Below, piece by piece: positions 16,443-25,183 of a stretch of DNA of 64,000 nucleotides. Both the position numbers and the translations under genes were made by a program. The notes beneath the pieces were generated by a model. That model did not search any database. It was not told the origin of the DNA and saw only the letters and a list, made by a program, of their open reading frames with translations. The stretch comes from Streptosporangium becharense (GTDB lineage: Bacteria; Actinomycetota; Actinomycetes; Streptosporangiales; Streptosporangiaceae): contig NZ_JACHMP010000001.1 in NCBI RefSeq assembly GCF_014204985.1, positions 5,766,001-5,830,000 on the forward strand, given 5' to 3'. Within the stretch, counting starts at the first letter, position 1; each line of letters opens with the position of its first letter.

Positions 16443-19355
16443 ATGCTCGACAACGAGCCCAACGTCGGGACCAACGGTCCCGGCGAGGACGACCGAACAG
16501 AACAGACACGACCCGCTCCCCGCCGCAGGGCGGCGAGCCGGCCCGCGGGGCCTCCGCCGGAGGACCCCGAGCCCGAGGTCGTAGTGATCACGAGACCGGC
16601 CGCCGCGTCCGCGCCGGAGACCGTCCCCGCTCCGCAGTCGGCGGCCGAGGCGCCGGACTCCGGGGCCGAGCCGGGTCCGGATTCCGAGCCGGTCGCGGAG
16701 CCCGCGGCTGAGCCTGCGGGAGAGGCCGTGCCCGCGGCCCCGGTGGAGGAACCGGCGGCCGAGGCCGCGTCCGCGCCGACCGCGCCGGTCAAGCGCACCC
16801 GCGCCCGCAAGACGGCCGCCGCGGACGGCACGACCAGCACCGCGCGGCGCACCCGAGCGAAGAAGGCGGCCGAGCCCGTGCCGGGTCCCGAGGCCGGGCA
16901 GGTCGTGACCCCCGAGGGAGTCGCCGGACCGGTGGCGGATGTTCCCGAGCCGGTCGCGGAGCCTGCGGGAGAGGCCGTGCCCGCGGCGGAGTTCGTGCCC
17001 GCGGCCCTGGTGGAGGAGCCGGCGGCCGAGGCCGCGTCCGCGCCGACCGTGCCGGTCAAGCGCACCCGTACCCGTAGGAAGGCCGCGCAGGCGGAGACCC
17101 CGGCCGCGCCGGAGCCGGCTCCCGCGGCCGTCCCGGCCGAGGCCGACGTCGAGGAGGAGGCGGACGAACTGCTGACCGCCATGCCCGTCGACGAGCCGCT
17201 GGACGACGAGCCCGCCGGTGAGGACATCATCGAGGAGCGGCCGTCGAGGCTTTTCTCCGACCCCTTCGGGCTGTCCGCCCGGGAGCGGTCCGAGGTGCCG
17301 GTGGTGACCTTCCAGGCGCCCGCCGCGGTCTTCCAGCCGCTGTTCCAGGCTCCCGACCAGAACCTGGCCGAGCCGCCCGCCGTGCGTCCCGCGCCGGTCC
17401 AGCAGCCCGTGCCCGAGCCGGAATCCGCCGAGGACAAGGCCGAGCCGGCCGACGAGGCCGAGGACGACGACGTCGACGGTGACGACGAGGTCGGCGGTCG
17501 TCGGCGCCGGCGTCGGCGGGGCGGGCGTGGCCGCAGCAAGGTGCGCGACAGCGACGAGACCGAGGAGACCGAGGGCGAGCAGGCCGAGGACGAGGCTCCG
17601 GAGTCCGACCAGGAGGAGCAGACCGAGGCCGGGGGTTCCCGCCGGCGCCGCCGCCGGCGGCGCAGAGGCGCGGAAGACCTCGCCGAGACCCAGGACGACC
17701 CACCGAACACGGTCGTCCGCATCCGCGCGCCCCGCGCGGGACGCAGCACCTCGGTCGACGAGGTGCAGAGCGTGCGCGGCTCGACCCGCCTGGAGGCCAA
17801 GAAGCAGCGCCGCCGCGAGGGCCGCGAACTCGGCCGCAGACGCCCGCCGATCATCACCGAGTCGGAGTTCCTGGCGCGCCGCGAGTCCGTCGAGCGCATG
17901 ATGGTGGTCCGCCGTACCGGTGGCCGCACCCAGATCGCGGTGCTGGAGGACGGCGTCCTCGTCGAGCACTACGTCAACCGCGAGGCGAGCCAGTCGTACG
18001 TGGGCAACGTCTATCTCGGCAAGGTGCAGAACGTGCTGCCGAGCATGGAGGCCGCGTTCGTCGACATCGGCAAGGGCCGCAACGCGGTCCTGTACGCCGG
18101 TGAGGTCAACTTCGACACCGCGGGGCTGGAGGGCCAGCCCAAGCGGATCGAGGTGGCGCTGAAGTCGGGCCAGTCGGTGCTGGTGCAGGTCACCAAGGAT
18201 CCGATGGGCCACAAGGGCGCCCGTCTCACCTCGCAGATCAGCCTGCCCGGACGCTACCTGGTCTACGTACCCGACGGCTCGATGACCGGTATCAGCCGTA
18301 AGCTCCCCGACAAGGAGCGCACCCGTCTCAAGGGCATCCTGAAGAAGGTCATGCCGGAGAACGCGGGGGTCATCGTCCGCACCGCCGCCGAGGGGGCCTC
18401 GGAGGAGGAGCTCGGCCGTGACGTGGCCAGGCTCTCGGCCCAGTGGGAGAACATCCAGCGCAAGGCGAAGTCGGCCAGCGCGCCGGAGCTGCTCTCCTCG
18501 GAGCCGGACCTGACCGTCCGGGTGGTCCGTGACGTGTTCAACGAGGACTTCTCCTCCCTGGTCGTCTCGGGTGACGAGGCGTGGGAGATCATCGATGAGT
18601 ACGTCCGCTATGTCGCCCCGCACCTGGCCGACCGCCTCACCAGGTGGGAGGAGGACGGGGACGTCTTCGCCGCCTACCGGATCGACGAGCAGATCGCCAA
18701 GGCGATGGAGCGGAAGGTCTGGCTGCCCAGTGGCGGCTCCCTGGTGATCGACCGGACCGAGGCGATGACCGTGGTCGACGTCAACACCGGCAAGTTCACC
18801 GGTCAGGGCGGGAACCTGGAGGAGACCGTCACCCGCAACAACCTGGAGGCGGCCGAGGAGATCGTCCGCCAGCTCAGGTTGCGCGACATCGGCGGCATCA
18901 TCGTCATCGACTTCATCGACATGGTGCTGGAGAACAACCGTGACCTGGTGCTGCGCCGGTTGCTGGAGTGCCTGGCCCGTGACCGGACCAAGCACCAGGT
19001 GGCCGAGGTCACCTCGCTCGGTCTCGTCCAGATGACGCGCAAGAGGGTCGGCCAGGGGCTCCTGGAGGCGTTCTCCACCGTCTGCGAGTGCTGCAACGGC
19101 CGTGGGCTGCACGTCTCGGCCGAGCCGGTCGAGGGCAAGCCCGAGCCGCGTGGCACCCAGGGCAAGATGGCCGTGGAGAAGGCCGTCGCGGAGAAGCTCG
19201 CCAAGGAGGGCGGTCAGGCTGTCGCGGCCGGAGACCAGTCCGGTCGTGATACGGTGACAGATGCGCTTGACGACGCCCAGGGTGAGGGCGCGCAGGCCGC
19301 ACAGGCTTCCGGCCGGGGGCGGAGACGTCCCCGCAAGGCCAAGCCGGTCGAGTAG
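16443..19355 (+). CDS. rne: Ribonuclease E/G family protein
   Basis: This endoribonuclease handles rRNA maturation and mRNA decay. The 970-aa protein begins with ~450 disordered residues rich in Ala, Pro and Glu, with Arg-rich blocks ([25 protein letters not shown]) likely to bind RNA. The S1 domain follows at ~505-590 (YVGNVYLGKVQNVLPSMEAAFVDIGKGRNAVLYAGEV in part). The catalytic Asp pair lies in VVDVNTGKF near 778 and IDFIDM near 822. CECCNGRG near 881 is the zinc link. The disordered part contains a duplicated ~40-aa segment. The ATG follows GGGAGAG. Confidence 0.95.
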   Translation: MLDNEPNVGTNGPGEDDRTEQTRPAPRRRAASRPAGPPPEDPEPEVVVITRPAAASAPETVPAPQSAAEAPDSGAEPGPDSEPVAEPAAEPAGEAVPAAPVEEPAAEAASAPTAPVKRTRARKTAAADGTTSTARRTRAKKAAEPVPGPEAGQVVTPEGVAGPVADVPEPVAEPAGEAVPAAEFVPAALVEEPAAEAASAPTVPVKRTRTRRKAAQAETPAAPEPAPAAVPAEADVEEEADELLTAMPVDEPLDDEPAGEDIIEERPSRLFSDPFGLSARERSEVPVVTFQAPAAVFQPLFQAPDQNLAEPPAVRPAPVQQPVPEPESAEDKAEPADEAEDDDVDGDDEVGGRRRRRRRGGRGRSKVRDSDETEETEGEQAEDEAPESDQEEQTEAGGSRRRRRRRRRGAEDLAETQDDPPNTVVRIRAPRAGRSTSVDEVQSVRGSTRLEAKKQRRREGRELGRRRPPIITESEFLARRESVERMMVVRRTGGRTQIAVLEDGVLVEHYVNREASQSYVGNVYLGKVQNVLPSMEAAFVDIGKGRNAVLYAGEVNFDTAGLEGQPKRIEVALKSGQSVLVQVTKDPMGHKGARLTSQISLPGRYLVYVPDGSMTGISRKLPDKERTRLKGILKKVMPENAGVIVRTAAEGASEEELGRDVARLSAQWENIQRKAKSASAPELLSSEPDLTVRVVRDVFNEDFSSLVVSGDEAWEIIDEYVRYVAPHLADRLTRWEEDGDVFAAYRIDEQIAKAMERKVWLPSGGSLVIDRTEAMTVVDVNTGKFTGQGGNLEETVTRNNLEAAEEIVRQLRLRDIGGIIVIDFIDMVLENNRDLVLRRLLECLARDRTKHQVAEVTSLGLVQMTRKRVGQGLLEAFSTVCECCNGRGLHVSAEPVEGKPEPRGTQGKMAVEKAVAEKLAKEGGQAVAAGDQSGRDTVTDALDDAQGEGAQAAQASGRGRRRPRKAKPVE

Positions 19356-19406
19356 ACCGGCACCCCCGACGTTCCGCCCGGTTCGACCAGGACACCGTGA
19401 ATCCGG

Positions 19407-19412
19407 TACCCT
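19407..19412 (+). promoter_or_regulatory. Candidate -10 box of rplU-rpmA (TACCCT)
   Basis: TACCCT fits TANNNT and lies 122 nt before the rplU start. TTCGAC at 19382-19387 could act as -35 with a 19-nt spacer. Confidence 0.35.
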
Positions 19413-19534
19413 GATGAACCGGTGCGCTCATGGCGCGCCCTGTTCGCGCGCCTACCCGGTACGTCAGTCAGTGACCACAGCCGGATGCGGGGCGCAGCAT
19501 CCAGCGAGCAAGCAGTCAGAAGAAGGGTTCCGCG
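19413..19534 (+). promoter_or_regulatory. Structured 5' leader of rplU
   Basis: The ~120-nt untranslated stretch can form two hairpins. GGCGCGC/GCGCGCC is at 19432-19438 and 19446-19452; GGATGC/GCATCC is at 19483-19488 and 19497-19502. Ribosomal protein operons are often controlled through such leaders. I cannot match this to a known L21 leader class. Confidence 0.3.
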
Positions 19535-19837
19535 GTGTACGCGATCGTTCGTTGCGGCGGCAGGCAGCAGAAGGTCTCCGTCGGTGACGTCCTTGAGGTG
19601 GACAAGGTCGCCGGCGAGGTCGGTTCCACGGTTTCGCTGCCGACGGTGCTCGTCGTCAACGACGGCGACGTGACCACCGAGGCGGGCAAGTTCACGGTGG
19701 CCGCCGAGATTCTCGGCGAGACCAAGGGTCCGAAGATCCGCATTCTGAAGTACAAGAACAAGACCGGTTACAAGAAGCGCCAGGGTCACCGTCAGCGGTA
19801 CACCCAGGTGAAGATCACCGGAATCAACCAGGCCTGA
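19535..19837 (+). CDS. rplU: 50S ribosomal protein L21
   Basis: The 100-aa protein has [18 protein letters not shown] at the N-terminus and [20 protein letters not shown] at the C-terminus, both diagnostic for L21. It binds 23S rRNA. The GTG start follows AGAAGGG. It is 19 nt upstream of rpmA, the universal rplU-rpmA-obg order. Confidence 0.97.
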   Translation: MYAIVRCGGRQQKVSVGDVLEVDKVAGEVGSTVSLPTVLVVNDGDVTTEAGKFTVAAEILGETKGPKIRILKYKNKTGYKKRQGHRQRYTQVKITGINQA

Positions 19838-19856
19838 GTTTCGGGAGTTTTGCGAG

Positions 19857-20114
19857 ATGGCACACAAGAAGGGCGCGTCGTCCACTCGGAACGGCCGTGA
19901 CTCCAACGCCCAGCGCCTCGGCGTCAAGCGCTTCGGCGGCCAGCTGGTCAACGCCGGTGAGATCATCGTCCGCCAGCGCGGCACCCACTTCCACCCGGGC
20001 GACAACGTCGGCCGTGGCGGTGACGACACGTTGTTCGCGCTGACCGCCGGCCACGTGCTGTTCGGCGTCAAGCGCGGGCGTCGCGCGGTGAGCATCGTCC
20101 CGGTCGCGGAGTAG
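19857..20114 (+). CDS. rpmA: 50S ribosomal protein L27
   Basis: The 85-aa protein starts [20 protein letters not shown] and contains [17 protein letters not shown], both typical of L27. Its N-terminus reaches the peptidyl transferase centre. There is no Firmicutes-type cleavable N-terminal extension. A strong terminator follows. Confidence 0.97.
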   Translation: MAHKKGASSTRNGRDSNAQRLGVKRFGGQLVNAGEIIVRQRGTHFHPGDNVGRGGDDTLFALTAGHVLFGVKRGRRAVSIVPVAE

Positions 20115-20137
20115 ATTCGCACCGACAGACGTTGACG

Positions 20138-20181
20138 ACAGGGGTGGATCGCACACAGCGGTCCGCCCCTGTTCGCGTTTT
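20138..20181 (+). terminator. Intrinsic terminator behind rpmA
   Basis: ACAGGGGTGGATCGC (20138-20152) pairs over all 15 positions, with two G-U pairs, with GCGGTCCGCCCCTGT (20158-20172). The loop is ACACA, and a TTTT tract follows at 20178-20181. Confidence 0.85.
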
Positions 20182-20218
20182 CCACCAGATTTCCCGCAGA
20201 TAGGGGTAGAAAGCAGAC

Positions 20219-21571
20219 ATGCCGGACTTTGTGGACCAAGTGGTCCTGCACATCAAGGCCGGTGACGGGGGACATGGCTGCGCCTCTGTCCACCGGGAGA
20301 AGTTCAAGCCGTTGGGAGGCCCGGACGGGGGCAACGGCGGCCGTGGCGGCGACGTGATCTTCGAGGTCGACCCGAACACCGCGACCCTCCTGGAGTACCA
20401 CCGCCGCCCGCACCGCAAGGCCGACAACGGCAAGCAGGGACAGGGCTCCAACCGCGACGGCGCGAACGGGGGCGACATCATCCTGGCGGTGCCGGACGGC
20501 ACCGTGGTCAAGGACGCCGCCACCGGTGAGGTCGTCGTCGACCTGGTCGGCGCGGGCACCCGCTACGTGATCGCCGAAGGCGGGCACGGCGGTCTGGGCA
20601 ACGCCGCACTGGCCTCCGCCAAGCGCAAGGCGCCCGGGTTCGCGCTGCTCGGGGAGCCGGGCGACGAGCTCGACGTGATGCTGGAGCTCAAGAGCGTCGC
20701 CGACGTGGCGCTGGTCGGCTTTCCCAGCGCCGGGAAGTCCTCCCTGATCGCCGCGCTCTCCGCGGCCCGGCCGAAGATCGCCGACTACCCCTTCACCACG
20801 CTGGTGCCGAACCTCGGCGTGGTCACCGCGGGCGAGACCGTCTTCACCGTCGCCGACGTGCCGGGGCTGATCCCCGGCGCCTCCCAGGGCAAGGGGCTGG
20901 GGCACGAGTTCCTGCGCCACGTGGAACGCTGCAGCACGCTCGTGCACGTGATCGACTGCGCCACGATGGAGCCGGGCCGCGACCCGGTCAGCGACTACGA
21001 GGCCATCGAGGCCGAGCTGAGCGCGTACGGGAAGCTGGAGGACCGGCCCCGCCTGGTCGCGTTGAACAAGGCCGACGTACCCGATGCCCGTGATCTGGCC
21101 GACATCGTCCGGCCGATGCTGGAGGAGCACGGCCTGCGGGTCTTCCCGATCTCCGCGGCCAGCCACGAGGGGCTCAAGGAGCTCACCTACGCCATGGGTG
21201 AGATGGTCGCCGCGGCCAGGGCCGCCGCGCCCGCCCCCGAGCCGACCCGCCTGGTCCTGCGGCCCAAGCAGCTGGGTGACACCGGGTTCGCCGTCCGCCG
21301 GGTCGGCGAGAACACCTTCCAGGTCACCGGGGTCAAGCCGGAGCGGTGGATCCGTCAGACCGACTTCACCAACGACGAGGCCGTGGGCTACCTCGCGGAC
21401 CGGCTGGAGCGGCTCGGCGTGGAGGGGGAGCTCCTCAAGGCCGGTGCCACGGCCGGTGCCGAGGTCGTCATCGGGTCGATGGAGAACGGCTACATCTTCG
21501 ACTGGCAGCCGACGCTCAACGCCGAGGCCGTGCACCACGGCCCTCGCGGCAGCGACGACCGCCTCGCCTGA
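20219..21571 (+). CDS. obgE: GTPase Obg/CgtA
   Basis: This ribosome-associated GTPase works in 50S assembly; in streptomycetes Obg also affects aerial growth. The 450-aa protein has the glycine-rich Obg fold (residues 1-157). The G domain has G1 GFPSAGKSS (167-175), DVPG (213-216) and NKAD (283-286). A C-terminal OCT domain (about 345-420) and a short extension complete it. The ATG follows a weak GGTAGAAAG. The gene lies behind the rpmA terminator, so it probably has its own promoter or relies on read-through. Confidence 0.96.
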   Translation: MPDFVDQVVLHIKAGDGGHGCASVHREKFKPLGGPDGGNGGRGGDVIFEVDPNTATLLEYHRRPHRKADNGKQGQGSNRDGANGGDIILAVPDGTVVKDAATGEVVVDLVGAGTRYVIAEGGHGGLGNAALASAKRKAPGFALLGEPGDELDVMLELKSVADVALVGFPSAGKSSLIAALSAARPKIADYPFTTLVPNLGVVTAGETVFTVADVPGLIPGASQGKGLGHEFLRHVERCSTLVHVIDCATMEPGRDPVSDYEAIEAELSAYGKLEDRPRLVALNKADVPDARDLADIVRPMLEEHGLRVFPISAASHEGLKELTYAMGEMVAAARAAAPAPEPTRLVLRPKQLGDTGFAVRRVGENTFQVTGVKPERWIRQTDFTNDEAVGYLADRLERLGVEGELLKAGATAGAEVVIGSMENGYIFDWQPTLNAEAVHHGPRGSDDRLA

Positions 21572-21661
21572 CGGGGTCGGCCCGTGCGCGCCGTCCGCGC
21601 CGGACCGGAACGCCGGCTCGGCGGGCGTGCCGGACGGCCGGCCCCTGCGCGCCGGCCTCGT

Positions 21662-21683
21662 CCGGCCGGTGGGCACCGGCCGG
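21662..21683 (+). terminator. GC-rich hairpin between obgE and proB
   Basis: CCGGCCGGTG (21662-21671) is followed after 2 nt by its exact complement CACCGGCCGG (21674-21683). It is very stable, without a U-tract. The rest of the 155-nt gap is GC-rich and featureless. Confidence 0.45.
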
Positions 21684-21726
21684 GCGAACCGCCTGTCTGT
21701 GATCGTCTTTGTGAAAGGTGCGTGTG

Positions 21727-22851
21727 GTGAACTCTGTGCGCGATCGGATCCGTACGGCCGCGCGACTCGTGGTGAAGGTGGGCTCGTCCTCGCTCACGAC
21801 CCCGCAGGGGACGATCGACGTCGACCGGGTGGACGCCCTGGTGGACGTGCTCGCCGCCCGCCGTGGGGGCGGCACGCAGATCGTGCTGGTGTCCTCGGGT
21901 GCCATCGCCGCGGGCCTCGGCCCGCTGGGGTTGTCGGCCCGGCCGCGTGACCTGGCGACCCAGCAGGCCGCGGCCTCCGTCGGCCAGGGCGTCCTGGTGG
22001 CCCGCTACACCTCCTCCTTCGCCCGTTACGGCCTGCGCGTCGGCCAGGTGCTGCTGACCGCCGACGACATGATGCGCCGCTCGCACCACGTCAACGCCCA
22101 GCGCACGCTGAACCGGCTGCTGGAGCTGGGCATCGTGCCGGTGGTCAACGAGAACGACACGGTCGCCACCGACGAGATCCGCTTCGGCGACAACGACCGG
22201 CTCGCCGCGCTGGTCGCCCATCTGATCCGGGCCGACGCTTTGGTGCTGCTGTCGGACGTCGACGCCCTCTACGACGGTGATCCCCGGCGTCCCGGCGCCC
22301 GGCGGCTCGTCGACGTGCGCGGTCCCGAGGACCTCGTCGGGGTCGAGCTCGGCAAGGGCGGCGCGGTCGGCACCGGCGGAATGGTCACCAAGGTGCAGGC
22401 GGCCAGGATCGCCACCGGGGCGGGGGTGCCCGTGGTGCTGACCGGCGCCGCGCACGCCGCCCAGGCGCTCGCGGGAAGCGACGTCGGCACCTGCTTCCAC
22501 CCCGGCGGCCGTCACCCGGGCACGCGCCTGCTCTGGCTCGCCCACGCCACCACCGGGCGGGGCCGGCTCCACCTCGACGAGGGGGCCGTGGAGGCCGTGG
22601 TGGGCCGCCGCAAGTCGTTGCTGCCCGCCGGGGTCACCGCGGTGGAGGGGGACTTCGCCGCGGGCGACCCGGTCGACCTGTGCGGCCCGCTGGGCCGGGT
22701 GGTGGCCCGGGGCCTGGTCAACTTCGACGCGGGGGAGATCCCCGGCCTGCTCGGGCGGTCCACCCGCGAGCTGGCCGCCAGCCTCGGTCCGGAATATGAA
22801 CGCGAGCTCATCCACCGGGACGACATCGTCATACTGGAGTCCCACGACTAG
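21727..22851 (+). CDS. proB: Glutamate 5-kinase
   Basis: The enzyme phosphorylates glutamate in the first step of proline synthesis and is usually feedback-inhibited by proline. The 374-aa protein has the amino acid kinase domain with [19 protein letters not shown] and [21 protein letters not shown]-terminal PUA domain begins near residue 275. Three GTG codons (21718, 21724, 21727) compete as starts. I prefer 21727 because AAAGG ends 8 nt before it. proA follows 17 nt behind the stop, an evident operon. Confidence 0.95.
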   Translation: MNSVRDRIRTAARLVVKVGSSSLTTPQGTIDVDRVDALVDVLAARRGGGTQIVLVSSGAIAAGLGPLGLSARPRDLATQQAAASVGQGVLVARYTSSFARYGLRVGQVLLTADDMMRRSHHVNAQRTLNRLLELGIVPVVNENDTVATDEIRFGDNDRLAALVAHLIRADALVLLSDVDALYDGDPRRPGARRLVDVRGPEDLVGVELGKGGAVGTGGMVTKVQAARIATGAGVPVVLTGAAHAAQALAGSDVGTCFHPGGRHPGTRLLWLAHATTGRGRLHLDEGAVEAVVGRRKSLLPAGVTAVEGDFAAGDPVDLCGPLGRVVARGLVNFDAGEIPGLLGRSTRELAASLGPEYERELIHRDDIVILESHD

Positions 22852-22868
22852 TTCTTTTGGAGTGCGCG

Positions 22869-24158
22869 ATGTCCGAGGACTTCCTGAAGGTGGCCCTGGC
22901 GGCCAAAGAGGCCGCCGCCGAGCTGGCCCCGCTGCCGCGGGCGCCGAAGGACGCCGCGCTCCGCGCCGTCGCCGACGCGCTCGTGGCGGGCTCCGCCGAG
23001 ATCGTCGCGGCCAACGCCCTCGACGTGGCGAAGGCCCGTGAGGGCGGCACCTCCGAATACATGATCGACCGGCTCCGTCTCGACGAGGGCCGGATCGGGG
23101 ACATCGCCGAGGCGGTCCGCCGGGTCGCCGACCTGCCCGACCCGGTGGGCGAGGTGATCCGGGGCGGTGTGCTGCCCAACGGCCTGGAGCTGCGCCAGAT
23201 CCGGGTGCCGCTGGGGGTGGTCGGCATCATCTACGAGGGCCGGCCCAACGTGACCGTGGACGCCGCGGCGCTCTGTCTCAAGAGCGGCAACGCCACCCTG
23301 CTGCGCGGCTCCTCCAGTGCGTACGAGTCGAACACGGTGCTCGTCAGGATCATGCAGGAGGCGCTGGCGGGCACCGAGGTGCCCGCCGGAGCCGTGCAGC
23401 TGGTGCCGGGCCAGACCCGCGACTCGGCCAAGCAGCTCATGCGGGCCCGCGGTCTGGTCGACGTGCTGATCCCGCGCGGCGGCGCCTCGCTGATCAATTC
23501 GGTGGTCGAGGAGTCCACGGTCCCGGTGATCGAGACCGGGGTGGGCAACTGTCACGTCTACGTCGACGCGGACGCCGACCAGGACCTCGCGATCGAGATC
23601 CTGCTCAACGCCAAGGTGCAGCGGCCCTCGGTGTGCAACGCCGCCGAGACGGTGCTGGTGCACGCGGCCGTGGCCGATGCCTTCGTGCCGCGCGCGCTGG
23701 CCGCGCTGGCCGCCGAAGGCGTGACGGTGCACGGCGACGCCCGCGTCGCCGCCTACGGCGACGTGGTGCCCGCGGGGGAGGACGACTTCCGCCGGGAGTA
23801 TCTCTCCCTGGACATCGCCGCCGCGGTGGTCGACTCGCTGGAGGACGCGGTCGCGCACATCAGGAGGTACGGCTCGGGCCACACGGATGCGATCGTCACC
23901 CGCTCGGTCAGCGCCTCCCGCCGGTTCGTCGCGCTGGTCGACTCGGCGGCCGTGGCGGTCAACGCCTCGACGCGGTTCACCGACGGCGGCGAGTTCGGTT
24001 TCGGTGCGGAGATCGGCATCTCCACGCAGAAGCTGCACGCGCGCGGCCCGATGGGCCTGCCCGAGCTGACCTCGACCAAGTGGGTCTACATCGGCGAGGG
24101 CCACCTGCGCACCGGCGCTGGAACGGTCATCGCCGGGTGTGAAGCCGGTTACAAGTAG
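22869..24158 (+). CDS. proA: Gamma-glutamyl phosphate reductase
   Basis: The enzyme reduces gamma-glutamyl phosphate with NADPH in the second step of proline synthesis. The 429-aa protein belongs to the aldehyde dehydrogenase superfamily. The catalytic cysteine is Cys256 in RPSVCNAAE, and [20 protein letters not shown] is diagnostic for ProA. The ATG at 22869 is preceded by TTGGAGTG; an in-frame start four codons upstream is less well placed. It forms an operon with proB. Confidence 0.96.
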   Translation: MSEDFLKVALAAKEAAAELAPLPRAPKDAALRAVADALVAGSAEIVAANALDVAKAREGGTSEYMIDRLRLDEGRIGDIAEAVRRVADLPDPVGEVIRGGVLPNGLELRQIRVPLGVVGIIYEGRPNVTVDAAALCLKSGNATLLRGSSSAYESNTVLVRIMQEALAGTEVPAGAVQLVPGQTRDSAKQLMRARGLVDVLIPRGGASLINSVVEESTVPVIETGVGNCHVYVDADADQDLAIEILLNAKVQRPSVCNAAETVLVHAAVADAFVPRALAALAAEGVTVHGDARVAAYGDVVPAGEDDFRREYLSLDIAAAVVDSLEDAVAHIRRYGSGHTDAIVTRSVSASRRFVALVDSAAVAVNASTRFTDGGEFGFGAEIGISTQKLHARGPMGLPELTSTKWVYIGEGHLRTGAGTVIAGCEAGYK

Positions 24159-24189
24159 ACGCCAAGGCGGATGCGATACCTGTGGTGTC

Positions 24190-24615
24190 ATGGCCGAACA
24201 GCACATCGACATCACCTGCCATTCCCCCTCGGGGCCGGAGCGCATCTGGGCGCTGCTGTCCGACGCCTCCACCTGGAGCAACTGGGCTCCCTTCGACGAC
24301 TCCGGCCTCGAGTCGCCGGGTTCCCCGGCGCCTGACGGCGTCGGGGCCGTGCGGGTCTTCCGGCGTGGCCGGAAGGTCACCCGGGAGCGTGTGATCGTCT
24401 TCGACGAGCCCCGGCACTTCGCCTACGAGCTGCTGCATGGCATCCCGGCGCGTGACTACCGCGCCGACGTCACGCTGGAGCCGCTGCCGGGCGGCGGCAC
24501 GGCGATCCGGTGGCGTTCCCGGTTCCGGGGGCGCCTGCCCGGCCAGGGGCCGGTGGTGAGGCTGCTCCTGCGCCGGTTCATCGAGGACCTGGTCCAACGT
24601 CTTGCCCGATACTGA
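24190..24615 (+). CDS. SRPBCC family protein
   Basis: The 141-aa protein has the START-like fold pattern: an N-terminal beta strand (HIDITCHSPSGPERIWALLSD), SxWSNWAPF and a C-terminal helix RLLLRRFIEDLVQRL. Such proteins bind hydrophobic ligands or act as cyclases, dehydrases or lipid carriers. The ligand is unknown. It is the third gene in line behind proA but 31 nt away. I chose the ATG at 24190 because the family starts there; the frame is open further upstream. Confidence 0.75.
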   Translation: MAEQHIDITCHSPSGPERIWALLSDASTWSNWAPFDDSGLESPGSPAPDGVGAVRVFRRGRKVTRERVIVFDEPRHFAYELLHGIPARDYRADVTLEPLPGGGTAIRWRSRFRGRLPGQGPVVRLLLRRFIEDLVQRLARY

Positions 24616-24619
24616 GTGT

Positions 24620-24625
24620 TATGGT
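24620..24625 (+). promoter_or_regulatory. TATGGT box followed by an ATG-stop minimal frame
   Basis: TATGGTGTG at 24620-24628 is matched by the same 9 bases at 25082-25090, upstream of the kinase gene. In both cases an ATG lies 10 nt behind TATGGT; here it is followed at once by TAA (24636-24641). This suggests a shared promoter type. The functional start of the next gene is at 24672. Confidence 0.3.
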
Positions 24626-24671
24626 GTGTCGCTCCATGTAATGACGGTCGCTTCGCGTTTGACTGAACTTC

Positions 24672-24929
24672 ATGGAAATAGTGGTTGCAATCCTCTTTGT
24701 GGCCCTGGTCCTTTTCGGGGTGGACAGGCTGATGCTCTGGCTCGAAAGCCGCGGGCACGTCAACTGGCGCCGGACCGGGCGCCGCGACCTGCCGGCCGAG
24801 CCGGTCACCGGGCTGGACAGCCTGCTGGCCGAGCCGGCCGCGGAGTCCGACAGCCCATCGGCCGACCCGCTCGCGGAGCTGGACGGCCTGCCGGCCGAGC
24901 CGACTCGCGAAGGCGCACGCAGGACGTGA
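24672..24929 (+). CDS. Small single-pass membrane protein
   Basis: The 85-aa protein has an N-terminal membrane segment (about residues 3-24, IVVAILFVALVLFGVDRLMLWL) and a basic patch (GHVNWRRTGRRDL). The acidic tail repeats a Pro-Ala-Glu-Pro theme: LPAEPVTGLDSLLAEPAAESDS and LAELDGLPAEPTREG. Nothing indicates an enzyme. It could tether or modulate a partner at the membrane; the adjacent membrane kinase is the obvious candidate, but that is only neighbourhood. No family was recognised. Confidence 0.55.
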   Translation: MEIVVAILFVALVLFGVDRLMLWLESRGHVNWRRTGRRDLPAEPVTGLDSLLAEPAAESDSPSADPLAELDGLPAEPTREGARRT

Positions 24930-25081
24930 GGAAGCGCGCGGCGTGGCGCCAGGCCCGTCGCGGCCGGGTCCGGCACATGACCTGGAAAGACGCCACCCGG
25001 GCCCATCCAGGCCGCCGGGGCTGCGGTCACCATCTTCCGGAGAGTGCGGCGTGCCGCCGGAAAAACGTCACACCCGCCCGC

Positions 25082-25087
25082 TATGGT
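25082..25087 (+). promoter_or_regulatory. TATGGT box upstream of the Ser/Thr kinase
   Basis: TATGGT lies 97 nt before the kinase ATG and shares TATGGTGTG with the site at 24620. An ATG 10 nt behind the box opens a 19-codon frame (25098-25157) that ends before the kinase gene. Confidence 0.3.
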
Positions 25088-25183
25088 GTGGTCTCCTATG
25101 GCTGGAGAGTGGGGAGCGAGCGTAAGTGAGCGACCCGGCAGGCGCAGCGGTCCTTGACCCGTGTGGCCGATGCAGGAGGGGAC

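Noticed and set aside
15378-19112. 1244-codon open frame on the minus strand opposite rne
   Set aside because: It mirrors the GC-rich coding frames of rne and DUF2344, has no family motif and low-complexity composition. The sense genes are certain.
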